Below are positions 27,333 to 35,542 of a stretch of DNA of 64,000 bases, piece after piece. The notes below the pieces were generated by a model. That model made no database searches and had not been told where the DNA came from. It worked only from the letters and a program-made list of their open reading frames with translations. A program made the translations under genes and the position numbers. The stretch is from assembly GCF_021735925.1 (NCBI RefSeq), contig NZ_WMEA01000001.1, positions 616,001 through 680,000 of the forward strand, written 5' to 3'. Numbering within the stretch: the stretch's first letter is position 1; every line of letters begins with the position of its first letter. The DNA is from Loktanella sp. M215 (GTDB taxonomy: Bacteria > Pseudomonadota > Alphaproteobacteria > Rhodobacterales > Rhodobacteraceae).

Positions 27333-28715
27333 CTAGGCCTTCTTGATCGCGAAGCTGTCGACATAGGCGGCGGGCTCGGCCGGATCGAAGGTCTTGCCCA
27401 TGATCATGTGGGATTTGTAGGTCTCGGCCGGGGCCTCGTAGCCCAAATCTTCCATGACCTTCTTGCAGTCGGCGGCCAGATAGACCTGCTCCGCCACGCC
27501 CTTGTAGTCGACGTCGCCCTCGATATAGCCCCAGCGCTTCATCTGGGTCAGGATCCAGACGCCCATCGACTGCCAGGGGAACGGGTCGAAATCGATGCGG
27601 TCAGGGACCTGCTTCACCTCGCCCAGACCGTCGGCATAGGTGCCGGTCAGCACCTGTTCGATCACGGTCACGGGCTGGTTAAGGTAATTGGTCGGTGCGA
27701 TCGCCTCCGAGATTTCCTTGCGGTTTTCGGCCTTCGACGCGTATTGCGTCGCGTCCACGATGGATTTCAGCAGGGCGCCGTAGGTGTTCGGCAGTTCCGT
27801 GGCAAAGGAGAGCGGGGCAGCAAAGGCGCAGCACGGATGCCCTTCCCAGATTTCCTTGGTCAGGATGTGGATGAACCCGATGCCTTCGTAGACCGCGCGC
27901 TGGTTGAACGGGTCGGGCGAGAGATAGCCGTCGAGGTTCCCGGCCCGCAGGTTCGCGACCATCTCGGGCGGCGGCACGACGCGGATCTGGATGTCGACAT
28001 CGGGATCGAGGCCGAATTCCGCCACGTAGTAGCGCAGCAGGAAGTTGTGCATCGAATACTCGAACGGCACGCCAAAGGTCATGCCCTTCCACATCTTGGG
28101 GTCGCGCTTGTCCAGATGCTCGTTCGACAGCACGATCGCCTGACCGTTGATGTTCTCCACCGCCGGCATGATGTAGGGTTCGGCCACGGACCCGGCACCC
28201 AGCGTCATCGCCAGCGGCATCGGCGTCAGCATGTGGCTGGCATCGTATTCACCCGCCAGCGACTTGTCGCGCGCCACGGCCCAGCCTGCGGTCTTGATGA
28301 CGGATGCGTTCAGCCCGTAGCGGCTGTAGAACCCCAGCGGTTCCGCCATGATGATCGGCGTCGCACAGGTGATCGGCACGAAGCCGATGTTCAGGTCGGT
28401 CTTCTCTGGCGCCCCGAGCTTGTCCATGATCGCGGCCTTCGCCTCGTTCAGCGGAAAGACCGACGCCAGCGCCGCGGCCATCGTCGAACCACCCATCATC
28501 CCCATGAAGGACCGCCGCCCGACATCGCTCTGGCCAAAGACGGACCGGACGATCGCGCTTTCCACCGCACGCTCCATGATGCCGTCGGACGTGGTCAGGT
28601 CGATCCGGTCATCCCGCGCCACGGCGGCGGTGACGCAAGAGCCGCAGCCGCAGTCGCCCCCGTGCCGCAGATCGGTCTTGGACGAAAATGGGTTCCCGAG
28701 GCTCTTGAAGGTCAT
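27333..28715 (-). CDS. cynA: cyanate/nitrate ABC substrate-binding protein (CynA/NrtA/CmpA family)
   Basis: Binding protein of the CmpA/NrtA family, 460 residues, first gene of the cyanate operon. ATG 28715 follows GGAG at 6 bases and is preferred to 28727 or 28784. The N-terminus is unusual: a cysteine cluster (C22, C24, C27; GGDCGCGSC) and about 65 residues precede a Tat-like motif (GRRSFMGMMGG, R67-R68). The binding domain includes LNIGFVPITCATPIIMAEPLGFYSRYG. The substrate (cyanate rather than nitrate or bicarbonate) is inferred from the cyanase in the same operon. Confidence 0.9.
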   Translation of the reverse strand: MTFKSLGNPFSSKTDLRHGGDCGCGSCVTAAVARDDRIDLTTSDGIMERAVESAIVRSVFGQSDVGRRSFMGMMGGSTMAAALASVFPLNEAKAAIMDKLGAPEKTDLNIGFVPITCATPIIMAEPLGFYSRYGLNASVIKTAGWAVARDKSLAGEYDASHMLTPMPLAMTLGAGSVAEPYIMPAVENINGQAIVLSNEHLDKRDPKMWKGMTFGVPFEYSMHNFLLRYYVAEFGLDPDVDIQIRVVPPPEMVANLRAGNLDGYLSPDPFNQRAVYEGIGFIHILTKEIWEGHPCCAFAAPLSFATELPNTYGALLKSIVDATQYASKAENRKEISEAIAPTNYLNQPVTVIEQVLTGTYADGLGEVKQVPDRIDFDPFPWQSMGVWILTQMKRWGYIEGDVDYKGVAEQVYLAADCKKVMEDLGYEAPAETYKSHMIMGKTFDPAEPAAYVDSFAIKKA

Positions 28716-28849
28716 CTGTCGCTCCATTGCTGATTTGCAATTATCGTGATGGAGCGTGCGCCGGTTCAGAAGGGTCAAGGACACTTTTGCTGAAATTCGT
28801 ATTTCCTATACTTATCGGTAAGTTAGGCGGATTCCACGACTCCGCATCG

Positions 28850-28880
28850 TTACGATTTTTCGTGAATTACGATTTTTCGT
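28850..28880. promoter_or_regulatory. tandem palindromic operator between cynA and the activator
   Basis: Two exact 14-base copies of TTACGATTTTTCGT at 28850-28863 and 28867-28880, 17 bp apart. Each contains the palindrome ACGA-TTTT-TCGT. A third related palindrome, ATCGTTACGAT, overlaps the first copy at 28846. Their place between divergent genes and the A/T-rich centres suggest binding sites for the activator encoded from 28917. Confidence 0.65.
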
Positions 28881-28916
28881 ATTGCGCGACATGATCCTGA
28901 CGGGTTCAGATCACGC

Positions 28917-30770
28917 ATGACCCAAGCTTTGTCTGACTACGATTCCCATCTTGCCGGCGCCTTCGGGCCGACCCTTCTGATCGACCTGCGGTCGGACCGC
29001 ATCCTTGCCACCTCCCCCGAAGCCGCCCAGCTGTTTCAGGACCCGGCACTGGCGGGATCGCGCCTCTCGCCCCGCATTGCCACCGATTTCACCCAAATGA
29101 TCGTCTTCATCGACGAGGTCTTTCATCGCCTGGAGGCATGGACACGCCGCGTCGTCTTTCAGACCACCGCAGCAGAGCACCTGACCTGCGAGGTGCGGGG
29201 CCGTGTCATGCCGCAGGTCGGCGACGGGATCATCCTGCTGAACATCATCGACCTTGCCGCGCTGAACGACCGGACGGAACGCGCGGAGGCGGCACGGATG
29301 TATGGCGGCGGCCTGCTGGAATGGCAGCGCGCGCAGGCGTTCTTTTCCGAACTCGAACGCCAGAACCAGTTGATCCTGAACGCCGCGGGCGAAGGCATCT
29401 ATGGCGTCAATGCCGACGGCAAGACGACCTTCGTGAACCGCGCCGCACAGGAAATGCTGGGCTGGACCAGCGACGACCTGCTGGGCCGCGACATCCACAA
29501 CATGATCCACCACCACCACCTGAACGGCGATGTCTATCCGTCCCAGCACTGTCCGATCTACCGGTCCTTCCGGTTCGAACAGGTCAACCGGATCGAGGAC
29601 GAGGTCTTCTGGCGCAAGGACGGCAAGCCGATCCGCGTCGAATATGTCTCGACCCCGATCTACGAAGGTCAGGTGCTGGTCGGCGCCGTCGTGATCTTTC
29701 GCGACATCACCGAACGGTGGGAAAACGAACGCCGCCTGCGCGAGGCGATGGAGGAGGTCGGCGCATTACGCGACAGCCTGATGCAGGAAAACGCCTACCT
29801 GCAGGAAGCAATCAACATCGAGCGTGCCCACCACGACATCATCGGCCATTCAGACGCCGTGCGTCAGGTCATCGCGCAGATCGACCTTGTCGCCCGCACC
29901 GACACCAATGTCCTCATCACCGGCGAAAACGGCACCGGCAAGTCGCTGGTCGCCTCTGCGATCCACAACGAAAGCCCCCGCAGCCGTCGCCCCATGATTC
30001 ACCTCAAGGGCGGGGCCGTGTCGCCCGATGCCATCGAAAGCGAGCTGTTCGGCCATGTCCGCGGCGCCTTTGGCGGTGCCCTGCGGGACAAGCCCGGCAA
30101 GCTGGAACTAGCCCACGGCGGCACATTGTTCATCGACGAGCTGGGCGACATCCCCTTCGACCAGCAGGGCAAGCTGCTGGAAACCCTGCAACGCCGGTCG
30201 GTGACGCGGCTGGGCGAGGATCGCGAACGCGCGCTCGACCTGCGCGTCATCGCCGCGACAGGCCGCAATCTGGACCGAGAGGTGCAGGCGGGCCGCATGC
30301 GACAGGACCTCGTGCTGTTCCTGAACGTCTTTCCGATCCACTGCACGCCGCTGCGGGACCGCCCCGAAGACATCCCGCCGCTGGCCTCGCACCTACTGAA
30401 ACTCGCCTGCAAGCGTCTGGGGCGCAGCCAGCCCGTCGTGACCGAAGGCATCATGCGCCAGTTGCAGCGCTATGACTGGCCCGGCAACGTGCGCGAACTG
30501 GCGAACGTCATCGAACGCAGCGCGATCGTGTCCCACGGCGGCAAGCTGGTGGTCGACATCCGCACGCCCTCGCAGCCCAGCGTGCGCGGTGCCACGGCCC
30601 TGCTGACCGAAGCCGAGGTCGAACAGATCCGGATCGCCAACACCATCGCCTGCCTGAAAGAGGCCGGCGGCCGCGTATCAGGCCCGCGTGGTGCCGCGGC
30701 CCTGCTCGGAGTCAGGCCGACAACGCTTTATTCGCGGATCCATAAACTGGGGCTCACGTCGCGGGACTGA
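28917..30770 (+). CDS. PAS-AAA+ sigma54-activator-like regulator with degenerate GAFTGA
   Basis: NtrC-superfamily regulator, 617 residues. N-terminal sensing region with a PAS domain (about 145-270: LILNAAGEGIYGVNADGKTTFVNRAA), AAA+ domain with Walker A GENGTGKS (336-343) and Walker B GGTLFIDELGD, and a C-terminal Fis-like helix-turn-helix (GPRGAAALLGVRPTTLYSRI). The sigma54-contact loop reads GAFGGA (383-388) instead of GAFTGA, and the usual YYRLNV reads VLFLNV, losing a probable arginine finger. It may therefore act without sigma54, as R. capsulatus NtrC does. Divergent from the cyanate operon, which it probably controls. Confidence 0.88.
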   Translation: MTQALSDYDSHLAGAFGPTLLIDLRSDRILATSPEAAQLFQDPALAGSRLSPRIATDFTQMIVFIDEVFHRLEAWTRRVVFQTTAAEHLTCEVRGRVMPQVGDGIILLNIIDLAALNDRTERAEAARMYGGGLLEWQRAQAFFSELERQNQLILNAAGEGIYGVNADGKTTFVNRAAQEMLGWTSDDLLGRDIHNMIHHHHLNGDVYPSQHCPIYRSFRFEQVNRIEDEVFWRKDGKPIRVEYVSTPIYEGQVLVGAVVIFRDITERWENERRLREAMEEVGALRDSLMQENAYLQEAINIERAHHDIIGHSDAVRQVIAQIDLVARTDTNVLITGENGTGKSLVASAIHNESPRSRRPMIHLKGGAVSPDAIESELFGHVRGAFGGALRDKPGKLELAHGGTLFIDELGDIPFDQQGKLLETLQRRSVTRLGEDRERALDLRVIAATGRNLDREVQAGRMRQDLVLFLNVFPIHCTPLRDRPEDIPPLASHLLKLACKRLGRSQPVVTEGIMRQLQRYDWPGNVRELANVIERSAIVSHGGKLVVDIRTPSQPSVRGATALLTEAEVEQIRIANTIACLKEAGGRVSGPRGAAALLGVRPTTLYSRIHKLGLTSRD

Positions 30771-30788
30771 CGCCCGGCCGCGATCTGC

Positions 30789-32312
30789 CTAGGCAACCGG
30801 GACCGCATAGGTGTCGCGCAACTGGTTCTTCTGGACCTTGCCCATCGTGTTGCGCGGCAGGGCGTCGATGACGTGAATAGCGCGGGGATGCTTGTACCGC
30901 GCCAGTTGCGGCGCGATTGCCGCGCTGATCGTCTCCGGCGTGACGGCAGCACCCCGCTCCAGCACGACAGCGACCGCGACGCTTTCACCGAAATCAGCGT
31001 CCGGCAGACCGAAGGCCGCACTTTCGACCACGCCGTCGATATCGTCGATCAGGGCCTCGATTTCCTTGGGATAGATGTTGTACCCGCCAGAGATGATCAG
31101 GTCCTTGGACCGCCCGACGATCGAGACATAGCCGTCGTCGTCGATCTGCCCGATGTCGCCAGTGATGAACCAGCCATCGGCGCGCATGTCCGCGGCGGTC
31201 TTTTCCGGCATCTGCCAGTAGCCCTTGAACAGGTTCGGGCCCCGCACCTCGATCCCGCCGGGCTCGCCTTTGGGCGTCGGATTGCCGTCTGCGTCGGCCA
31301 GTCGCAGTTCGACCCCCGGCAGCGGCAGGCCGACGGTGCCGGGCTTGCGCGTGCCGTCATAAGGGTTCGAGGTATTCATGCAGGTCTCGGTCATGCCGTA
31401 GCGTTCCAGCACCGTATGCCCGGTGCGATCCTGCCATTTCAGGTGGGTATCCAGCAGCATCGGGGCAGAGCCAGACACGAACAGCCGCATGTCAGCGCAA
31501 GCCGCCTGCGTCAAACCGGGCTGGTCCAGCAGCCGGGTATAGAATGTCGGCACGCCCATCAGCGACGTCGCACGGGCGAAGTCGGCCAGGATCGCTGCGG
31601 CATCGAAATTGCGGTGCAGGATGATCGCCCCCCCGGCCATCAGGGTGACGTTGATCGCAACGAACAGCCCGTGCGTATGGAAGACCGGCAGCGCGTGGAT
31701 CAGCACGTCACCATCAGTGAACTGCCAGTGATCGCGCAGCGTCTCTGCGTTGGAGGCGAGGTTGCCATGCGTCAGCATCGCGCCCTTGCTGCGCCCCGTC
31801 GTGCCAGAGGTATAGAGGAACGCCGCCAGATCGTCCGCGTCCCGCGCCACCGCATCGCGCAACGGCGTGGCACCCTGGGCAGCGTCGGTCAGCGCCCCCT
31901 GCCCCGCGGCGTCCAGCGTCAGAACGTGGGTCACGCCCGCCTGTTCCGCCACGGGCGTCAGCGTGTCCAGCTTCGCCGGGTCGCAGACAAAGACGCGCGG
32001 GGCGGCGTCGGTCAGGAAATACGACACCTCTGCCGCGGGATAGCCCGTGTTCAGTGGCAGGTGGATCGCGCCCGCCAGCACCGTGCCAAGATAGCAGGCC
32101 AGCCCGTTGATCGACTTCTCGATCTGCACGGCGACCCGGTCGCCGGGGGCGACGCCAAGGGCCACCAGTGCCCCCGCCATCGCCTCGGCCTGTGACCACA
32201 GGTCGTCATAGGTCGTCACCGCCCCGCTGGTCGCATCCGTGGCAAAGGTCGCTTCCTCGCGGCCGACAGAGGCAGCGCGCAGGGCGTGGGCCAGGTGATT
32301 CTCACTATACAT
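30789..32312 (-). CDS. matB: malonyl-CoA synthetase
   Basis: AMP-forming acyl-CoA ligase activating malonate to malonyl-CoA, 507 residues. ANL-superfamily motifs: phosphate loop YTSGTTGRSKGAML, ERYGMTET, GWFITGDIG and the C-terminal catalytic lysine region PRNTMGKVQKNQL. Start ATG 32312 (MYSENHLAHAL); the longer frame overlaps the upstream decarboxylase gene. The pairing with malonyl-CoA decarboxylase and a TRAP transporter fixes the assignment. Last gene of the malonate operon and convergent with the cyanate regulator. Confidence 0.94.
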   Translation of the reverse strand: MYSENHLAHALRAASVGREEATFATDATSGAVTTYDDLWSQAEAMAGALVALGVAPGDRVAVQIEKSINGLACYLGTVLAGAIHLPLNTGYPAAEVSYFLTDAAPRVFVCDPAKLDTLTPVAEQAGVTHVLTLDAAGQGALTDAAQGATPLRDAVARDADDLAAFLYTSGTTGRSKGAMLTHGNLASNAETLRDHWQFTDGDVLIHALPVFHTHGLFVAINVTLMAGGAIILHRNFDAAAILADFARATSLMGVPTFYTRLLDQPGLTQAACADMRLFVSGSAPMLLDTHLKWQDRTGHTVLERYGMTETCMNTSNPYDGTRKPGTVGLPLPGVELRLADADGNPTPKGEPGGIEVRGPNLFKGYWQMPEKTAADMRADGWFITGDIGQIDDDGYVSIVGRSKDLIISGGYNIYPKEIEALIDDIDGVVESAAFGLPDADFGESVAVAVVLERGAAVTPETISAAIAPQLARYKHPRAIHVIDALPRNTMGKVQKNQLRDTYAVPVA

Positions 32313-32323
32313 TGGGTCCGTCC

Positions 32324-33595
32324 TTATCGTGTCTTCAGCAGGCGGCGCACCGGCGGGGCCGCAATGATCTCGCCTTGGCCAGAATAGGCTTCGTGGTTTC
32401 GCTCGATCGTGTCCAGATCGTAAAGGTAATTGACCATCACGCCCCACGACGCCTTTTGCCCGTTGGCGCTGGCGTCGGCGTCTCGGTTGATCCGCTCCAG
32501 CCGCGCCCCGTTGCCAAGGTGAAAGCGGGCGACCGGGTCGGTGGCACCGCCGCGCGAATGGCGGGCTGTCAGCATGTAATGCGCGGTCAGATCCGACAGG
32601 GTGATGGGGCGCTTGCCGTCTTCGGCGGCGGTGACCGTGTCGGCCAGATAGGTCGGCAGGTCGTCCCGATGCGCCAGCGCCCACTTGCGCAGGCCCGGCA
32701 CCGGCGACAGCGTGACAAAGGTTGTCAGGTTCGGCCATTCGCGGCCCAACTCCTCCACCACCTGCTTGATCAGGAAATTGCCGAAGGAAATCCCGCGCAA
32801 CCCCGTCTGGCAGTTCGAGATGGAATAGAACACTGCCGTCTGGGCGCGGGCCGGGTCCGTCATCTGACGGTCAGCGGCAAGGATCGCACCGATATCGCCG
32901 GGGATACCGGCGGTCAGCGCGACCTCGACAAAGATCAGGGGATCGTCGCCCAGCGCGGGATGAAAGAAGGCATAGAGCCTGCGGTCGGGCGCCGCGACCC
33001 GGCGACGCAGATCGTCCCAGCCGCTGATTTCGTGCACCGCTTCGTACTGAATTATCTTTTCCAGCACGTTGGCGGGCGTCTGCCAGTCGATCCGCTGCAA
33101 TTCCAGAAAGCCGCGGTTGAACCACGACCCGAACAGATGCCGGAAATCCGCATCAAGCAACGCCAGCGCCGAGTCCTCTCCCATCAGGTGCAGCAGGTCA
33201 TTGCGCATGGCGACCAGCCTGCGGGTGCCGCCGGGCGCGCGGTTCAGGCGGCGGATCAATTCCTGAGAGCGCGGCTCGGAGGCGATATGCAGATCGCGCA
33301 GCGCGGTCTCGTCCCCCTCCTGCCAGTGTCGCAGCGCGGTTTCCGTCCGCTCCCGATCGACGCCGAACCGGTCGCGCAGCATGGTGAAAAAGTCATGCTT
33401 GGCCGCCCAGTCCATGCCGTCGTAACGGTCAAAGATCGCGCGGGCGAGGGCGAGGCCCGTCGCCTCTCCCTTGCCCGTCAGCAGGGTGTCGCACATCTGG
33501 ACGACTGAACGTGGCGCGGTCGTGCCCATCAGGCTGCGCCCCCGGTCGGCGACCCGGCCGACCAGATCGTTGAAGACGGTCGTCGCGCGGATCAC
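32324..33595 (-). CDS. matA: malonyl-CoA decarboxylase
   Basis: Decarboxylates malonyl-CoA to acetyl-CoA, 423 residues, MLYCD family. Recognisable by the C-terminal catalytic region (TTFVTLSPVPGLRKWAL, HSRGGATDPVARFHLGNGARLERIN, SWGVMVNYLYDL). GTG 33595 is the likely start: it overlaps the dctM stop (GTGA), implying translational coupling. A long in-frame extension upstream is a shadow of dctM. Together with matB it turns imported malonate into acetyl-CoA. Confidence 0.93.
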   Translation of the reverse strand: MIRATTVFNDLVGRVADRGRSLMGTTAPRSVVQMCDTLLTGKGEATGLALARAIFDRYDGMDWAAKHDFFTMLRDRFGVDRERTETALRHWQEGDETALRDLHIASEPRSQELIRRLNRAPGGTRRLVAMRNDLLHLMGEDSALALLDADFRHLFGSWFNRGFLELQRIDWQTPANVLEKIIQYEAVHEISGWDDLRRRVAAPDRRLYAFFHPALGDDPLIFVEVALTAGIPGDIGAILAADRQMTDPARAQTAVFYSISNCQTGLRGISFGNFLIKQVVEELGREWPNLTTFVTLSPVPGLRKWALAHRDDLPTYLADTVTAAEDGKRPITLSDLTAHYMLTARHSRGGATDPVARFHLGNGARLERINRDADASANGQKASWGVMVNYLYDLDTIERNHEAYSGQGEIIAAPPVRRLLKTR

Positions 33596-34911
33596 TGCTC
33601 TGGCCCCATCAGTACGTCGGGCAACCATGTCACGATGGACGGGAAGGCCGACAGGAACACGATGGCCAGCACCATGCACAGCACGAAGGGCATCGACCCG
33701 ACCAGGATCTTCTTGAGGCTGATGTCGGGTGCTATCCCGTTGATGACGTAAAGGTTCAGACCCACGGGTGGTGTGATCAGGCCGATCTCCATGTTGATGG
33801 TGACGATGACGGCGAACCAGTAGGGATCGAAGCCCGCGGCGGTGATGATCGGCAGCAGGATCGGCGCGCTCATCAGGATGACGGCGACGGGCGGCAGAAA
33901 GAAACCCGCGACCAGCAGAAATACGTTGATGACGCCCATCAGGACCCAGCGGTTCACCTCCAGATCGGCGATCCATGCGGCGATGGATTGCGTGACGAAC
34001 AGCGACGACAGCATGAAGCTGAACACGCCCGCCGCACCGATGATGAACAGGATCATCACGGATTCCCGCGTGCTGTCGCGCAACACGGCCCACAGGGCTG
34101 CGGGCTGCACCATGCGGTAGACGACGACCGCCACGATGAAGCATAGCAGCGCACCGACGGCGGCCGTCTCGGATGGCGTCGCGATGCCGCCGTAGAGCGC
34201 ATAAAGCACGCCTGCGATGATCACGATGAAGGGGATCACGCGGGGCAGGATCTCGAACTTCTCTTTCCACGAATAGGTCACGCCGGACAGCGCCACGCCA
34301 GCAGCCCCCCGCCGCCAGGTATCAAAAATCGCCCATGCGATGAACAGCGTGACCAGCAGGATGCCGGGCAGGACACCCGCAAGGAATAGCCGCCCGATGC
34401 TGGTTTCCGTGGCGATCCCGTAGACGATCATCGTGACCGACGGCGGGATCAGGATGCCCAGCGTGCCGCCCGCGGCAATGGACCCGGCGGCGACCTCGTC
34501 CGGATAGCCGCGCTTGCGCATCTCGGGGATGCCCATCTTGCCGATGGCCGCACAGGTCGCGGGACTGGACCCGGACATCGCGGCGAACAGCGCACATGCG
34601 CCAAGGTTCGACACCAGCAGGCCGCCTGGCACCTTCGTCAGCCAACGCTCCAGCGCTTCATACAGGTCAGGCCCCGCGCGGGTCGATGAAATCGCGGCCC
34701 CCATGATGATGAACATCGGGATCGACAGCAGGGCGAATGAATTGAGGTCGCCGTAGAACAGCTCTGGCAGGGCCTGCAGGCTGCGGGGACCATCGAAGAC
34801 GAACAGGAACCCTGTCGCGACCATCAGCAGGCCGACGGCGACGGGGATGCCGGAAAACAGGATGACGACGGTGAACAGCGCGACAAGGCCGCCAAGGGAT
34901 AGCGGGTCCAT
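33592..34911 (-). CDS. dctM: TRAP transporter large permease DctM-like (malonate)
   Basis: Integral membrane carrier of a tripartite ATP-independent transporter, 439 residues with about twelve hydrophobic segments. Family signatures include GSSPATCAAIGKMGIPEMRKRGY and GGTLGILIPPSV. ATG 34911 shares one base with the stop of the small permease (TGATG). Cargo is inferred as malonate from matA and matB directly downstream. Confidence 0.93.
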   Translation of the reverse strand: MDPLSLGGLVALFTVVILFSGIPVAVGLLMVATGFLFVFDGPRSLQALPELFYGDLNSFALLSIPMFIIMGAAISSTRAGPDLYEALERWLTKVPGGLLVSNLGACALFAAMSGSSPATCAAIGKMGIPEMRKRGYPDEVAAGSIAAGGTLGILIPPSVTMIVYGIATETSIGRLFLAGVLPGILLVTLFIAWAIFDTWRRGAAGVALSGVTYSWKEKFEILPRVIPFIVIIAGVLYALYGGIATPSETAAVGALLCFIVAVVVYRMVQPAALWAVLRDSTRESVMILFIIGAAGVFSFMLSSLFVTQSIAAWIADLEVNRWVLMGVINVFLLVAGFFLPPVAVILMSAPILLPIITAAGFDPYWFAVIVTINMEIGLITPPVGLNLYVINGIAPDISLKKILVGSMPFVLCMVLAIVFLSAFPSIVTWLPDVLMGPEQ

Positions 34912-35483
34912 CAGTAATCCTCGCTCATTTCGGGGCCGATGGCGGGCAGGCCCTTGGCGTCCATCGGAAAGGCCGTGACCGACAGCCACAGGTCGGCCAG
35001 CAGTTGCAGCAGGAACAACGCAAAACCCACGGGAATCGCGAGGTAGGGTATCCACAAGGGCGCGGACAGGACCGTCTCGGACTTCCACCCGCGGACATAG
35101 GCAAAGTGCCACATGTCATAGCCGTAATAGAGCATGATCGCGATCATCGCGGCGGTGACGACCAGCGTGCCGATCGCCAGACCGCGCCGCATCGCCTGCG
35201 GCAGCAGCGTCGGCAGCAGATCGACGCCCACATGCCCCCGCAGCTTCTGCACGTAAGGCAGCCCGATCAGCGTGGCCGCGATCATCAGGTAGATGACGAC
35301 CTCGGTCTGCCAGACGGTGGACTGGTTCAGCACGTTGCGCACAAAGATCATCTGGCAGGTGATGATGACGGCAGCCAGCATCATCAGGGCCGCGACGACG
35401 CCGCAGAGGCCGGAAACGCCCATGATCAGGCGGATGGGAAGCGGCAGTGTTCGGACGCGGTCAGCGCCAGTCAGGTCGGTCAC
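34911..35483 (-). CDS. dctQ: TRAP transporter small permease DctQ-like
   Basis: Four-helix membrane subunit, 190 residues. Helices are visible around GVVAALMMLAAVIITCQMIF, EVVIYLMIAATLIGLPYV, LAIGTLVVTAAMIAIMLYYG and IPYLAIPVGFALFLLQLLA. It links the periplasmic binding protein to DctM. It begins 59 bp after the dctP stop, and that gap carries a terminator-like hairpin. Confidence 0.92.
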   Translation of the reverse strand: MTDLTGADRVRTLPLPIRLIMGVSGLCGVVAALMMLAAVIITCQMIFVRNVLNQSTVWQTEVVIYLMIAATLIGLPYVQKLRGHVGVDLLPTLLPQAMRRGLAIGTLVVTAAMIAIMLYYGYDMWHFAYVRGWKSETVLSAPLWIPYLAIPVGFALFLLQLLADLWLSVTAFPMDAKGLPAIGPEMSEDY

Positions 35484-35500
35484 GACGGATCACCTCTGAG

Positions 35501-35535
35501 AGAAAAAGACGGGCGGCAGGTCACCCCACCGCCCG
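35501..35535 (-). terminator. attenuator-like hairpin between dctP and dctQ
   Basis: On the minus strand CGGGCGG and CCGCCCG (7-bp arms at 35529-35535 and 35510-35516) enclose a 12-base loop and are followed by TCTTTTTCT. This looks like a leaky intrinsic terminator that would make more binding protein than permease, a common arrangement in TRAP operons. Confidence 0.65.
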
Positions 35536-35542
35536 GAACGCA

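Noticed and set aside
26895..28733. 612-residue plus-strand frame opposite cynB and cynA
   Set aside because: Antisense shadow; the minus-strand cynA/cynB frames carry clear family sequence.
28716..28849. Canonical sigma54 -24/-12 promoter for cynA
   Set aside because: No convincing GG-N10-GC element with flanking consensus was found on the minus strand, in line with the degenerate GAFTGA of the regulator.
32324..34270. 648-residue frame joining malonyl-CoA decarboxylase to an Arg-rich N-terminal half
   Set aside because: The first 225 residues are a shifted reading of dctM; the GTG at 33595 overlapping the dctM stop is the natural start.
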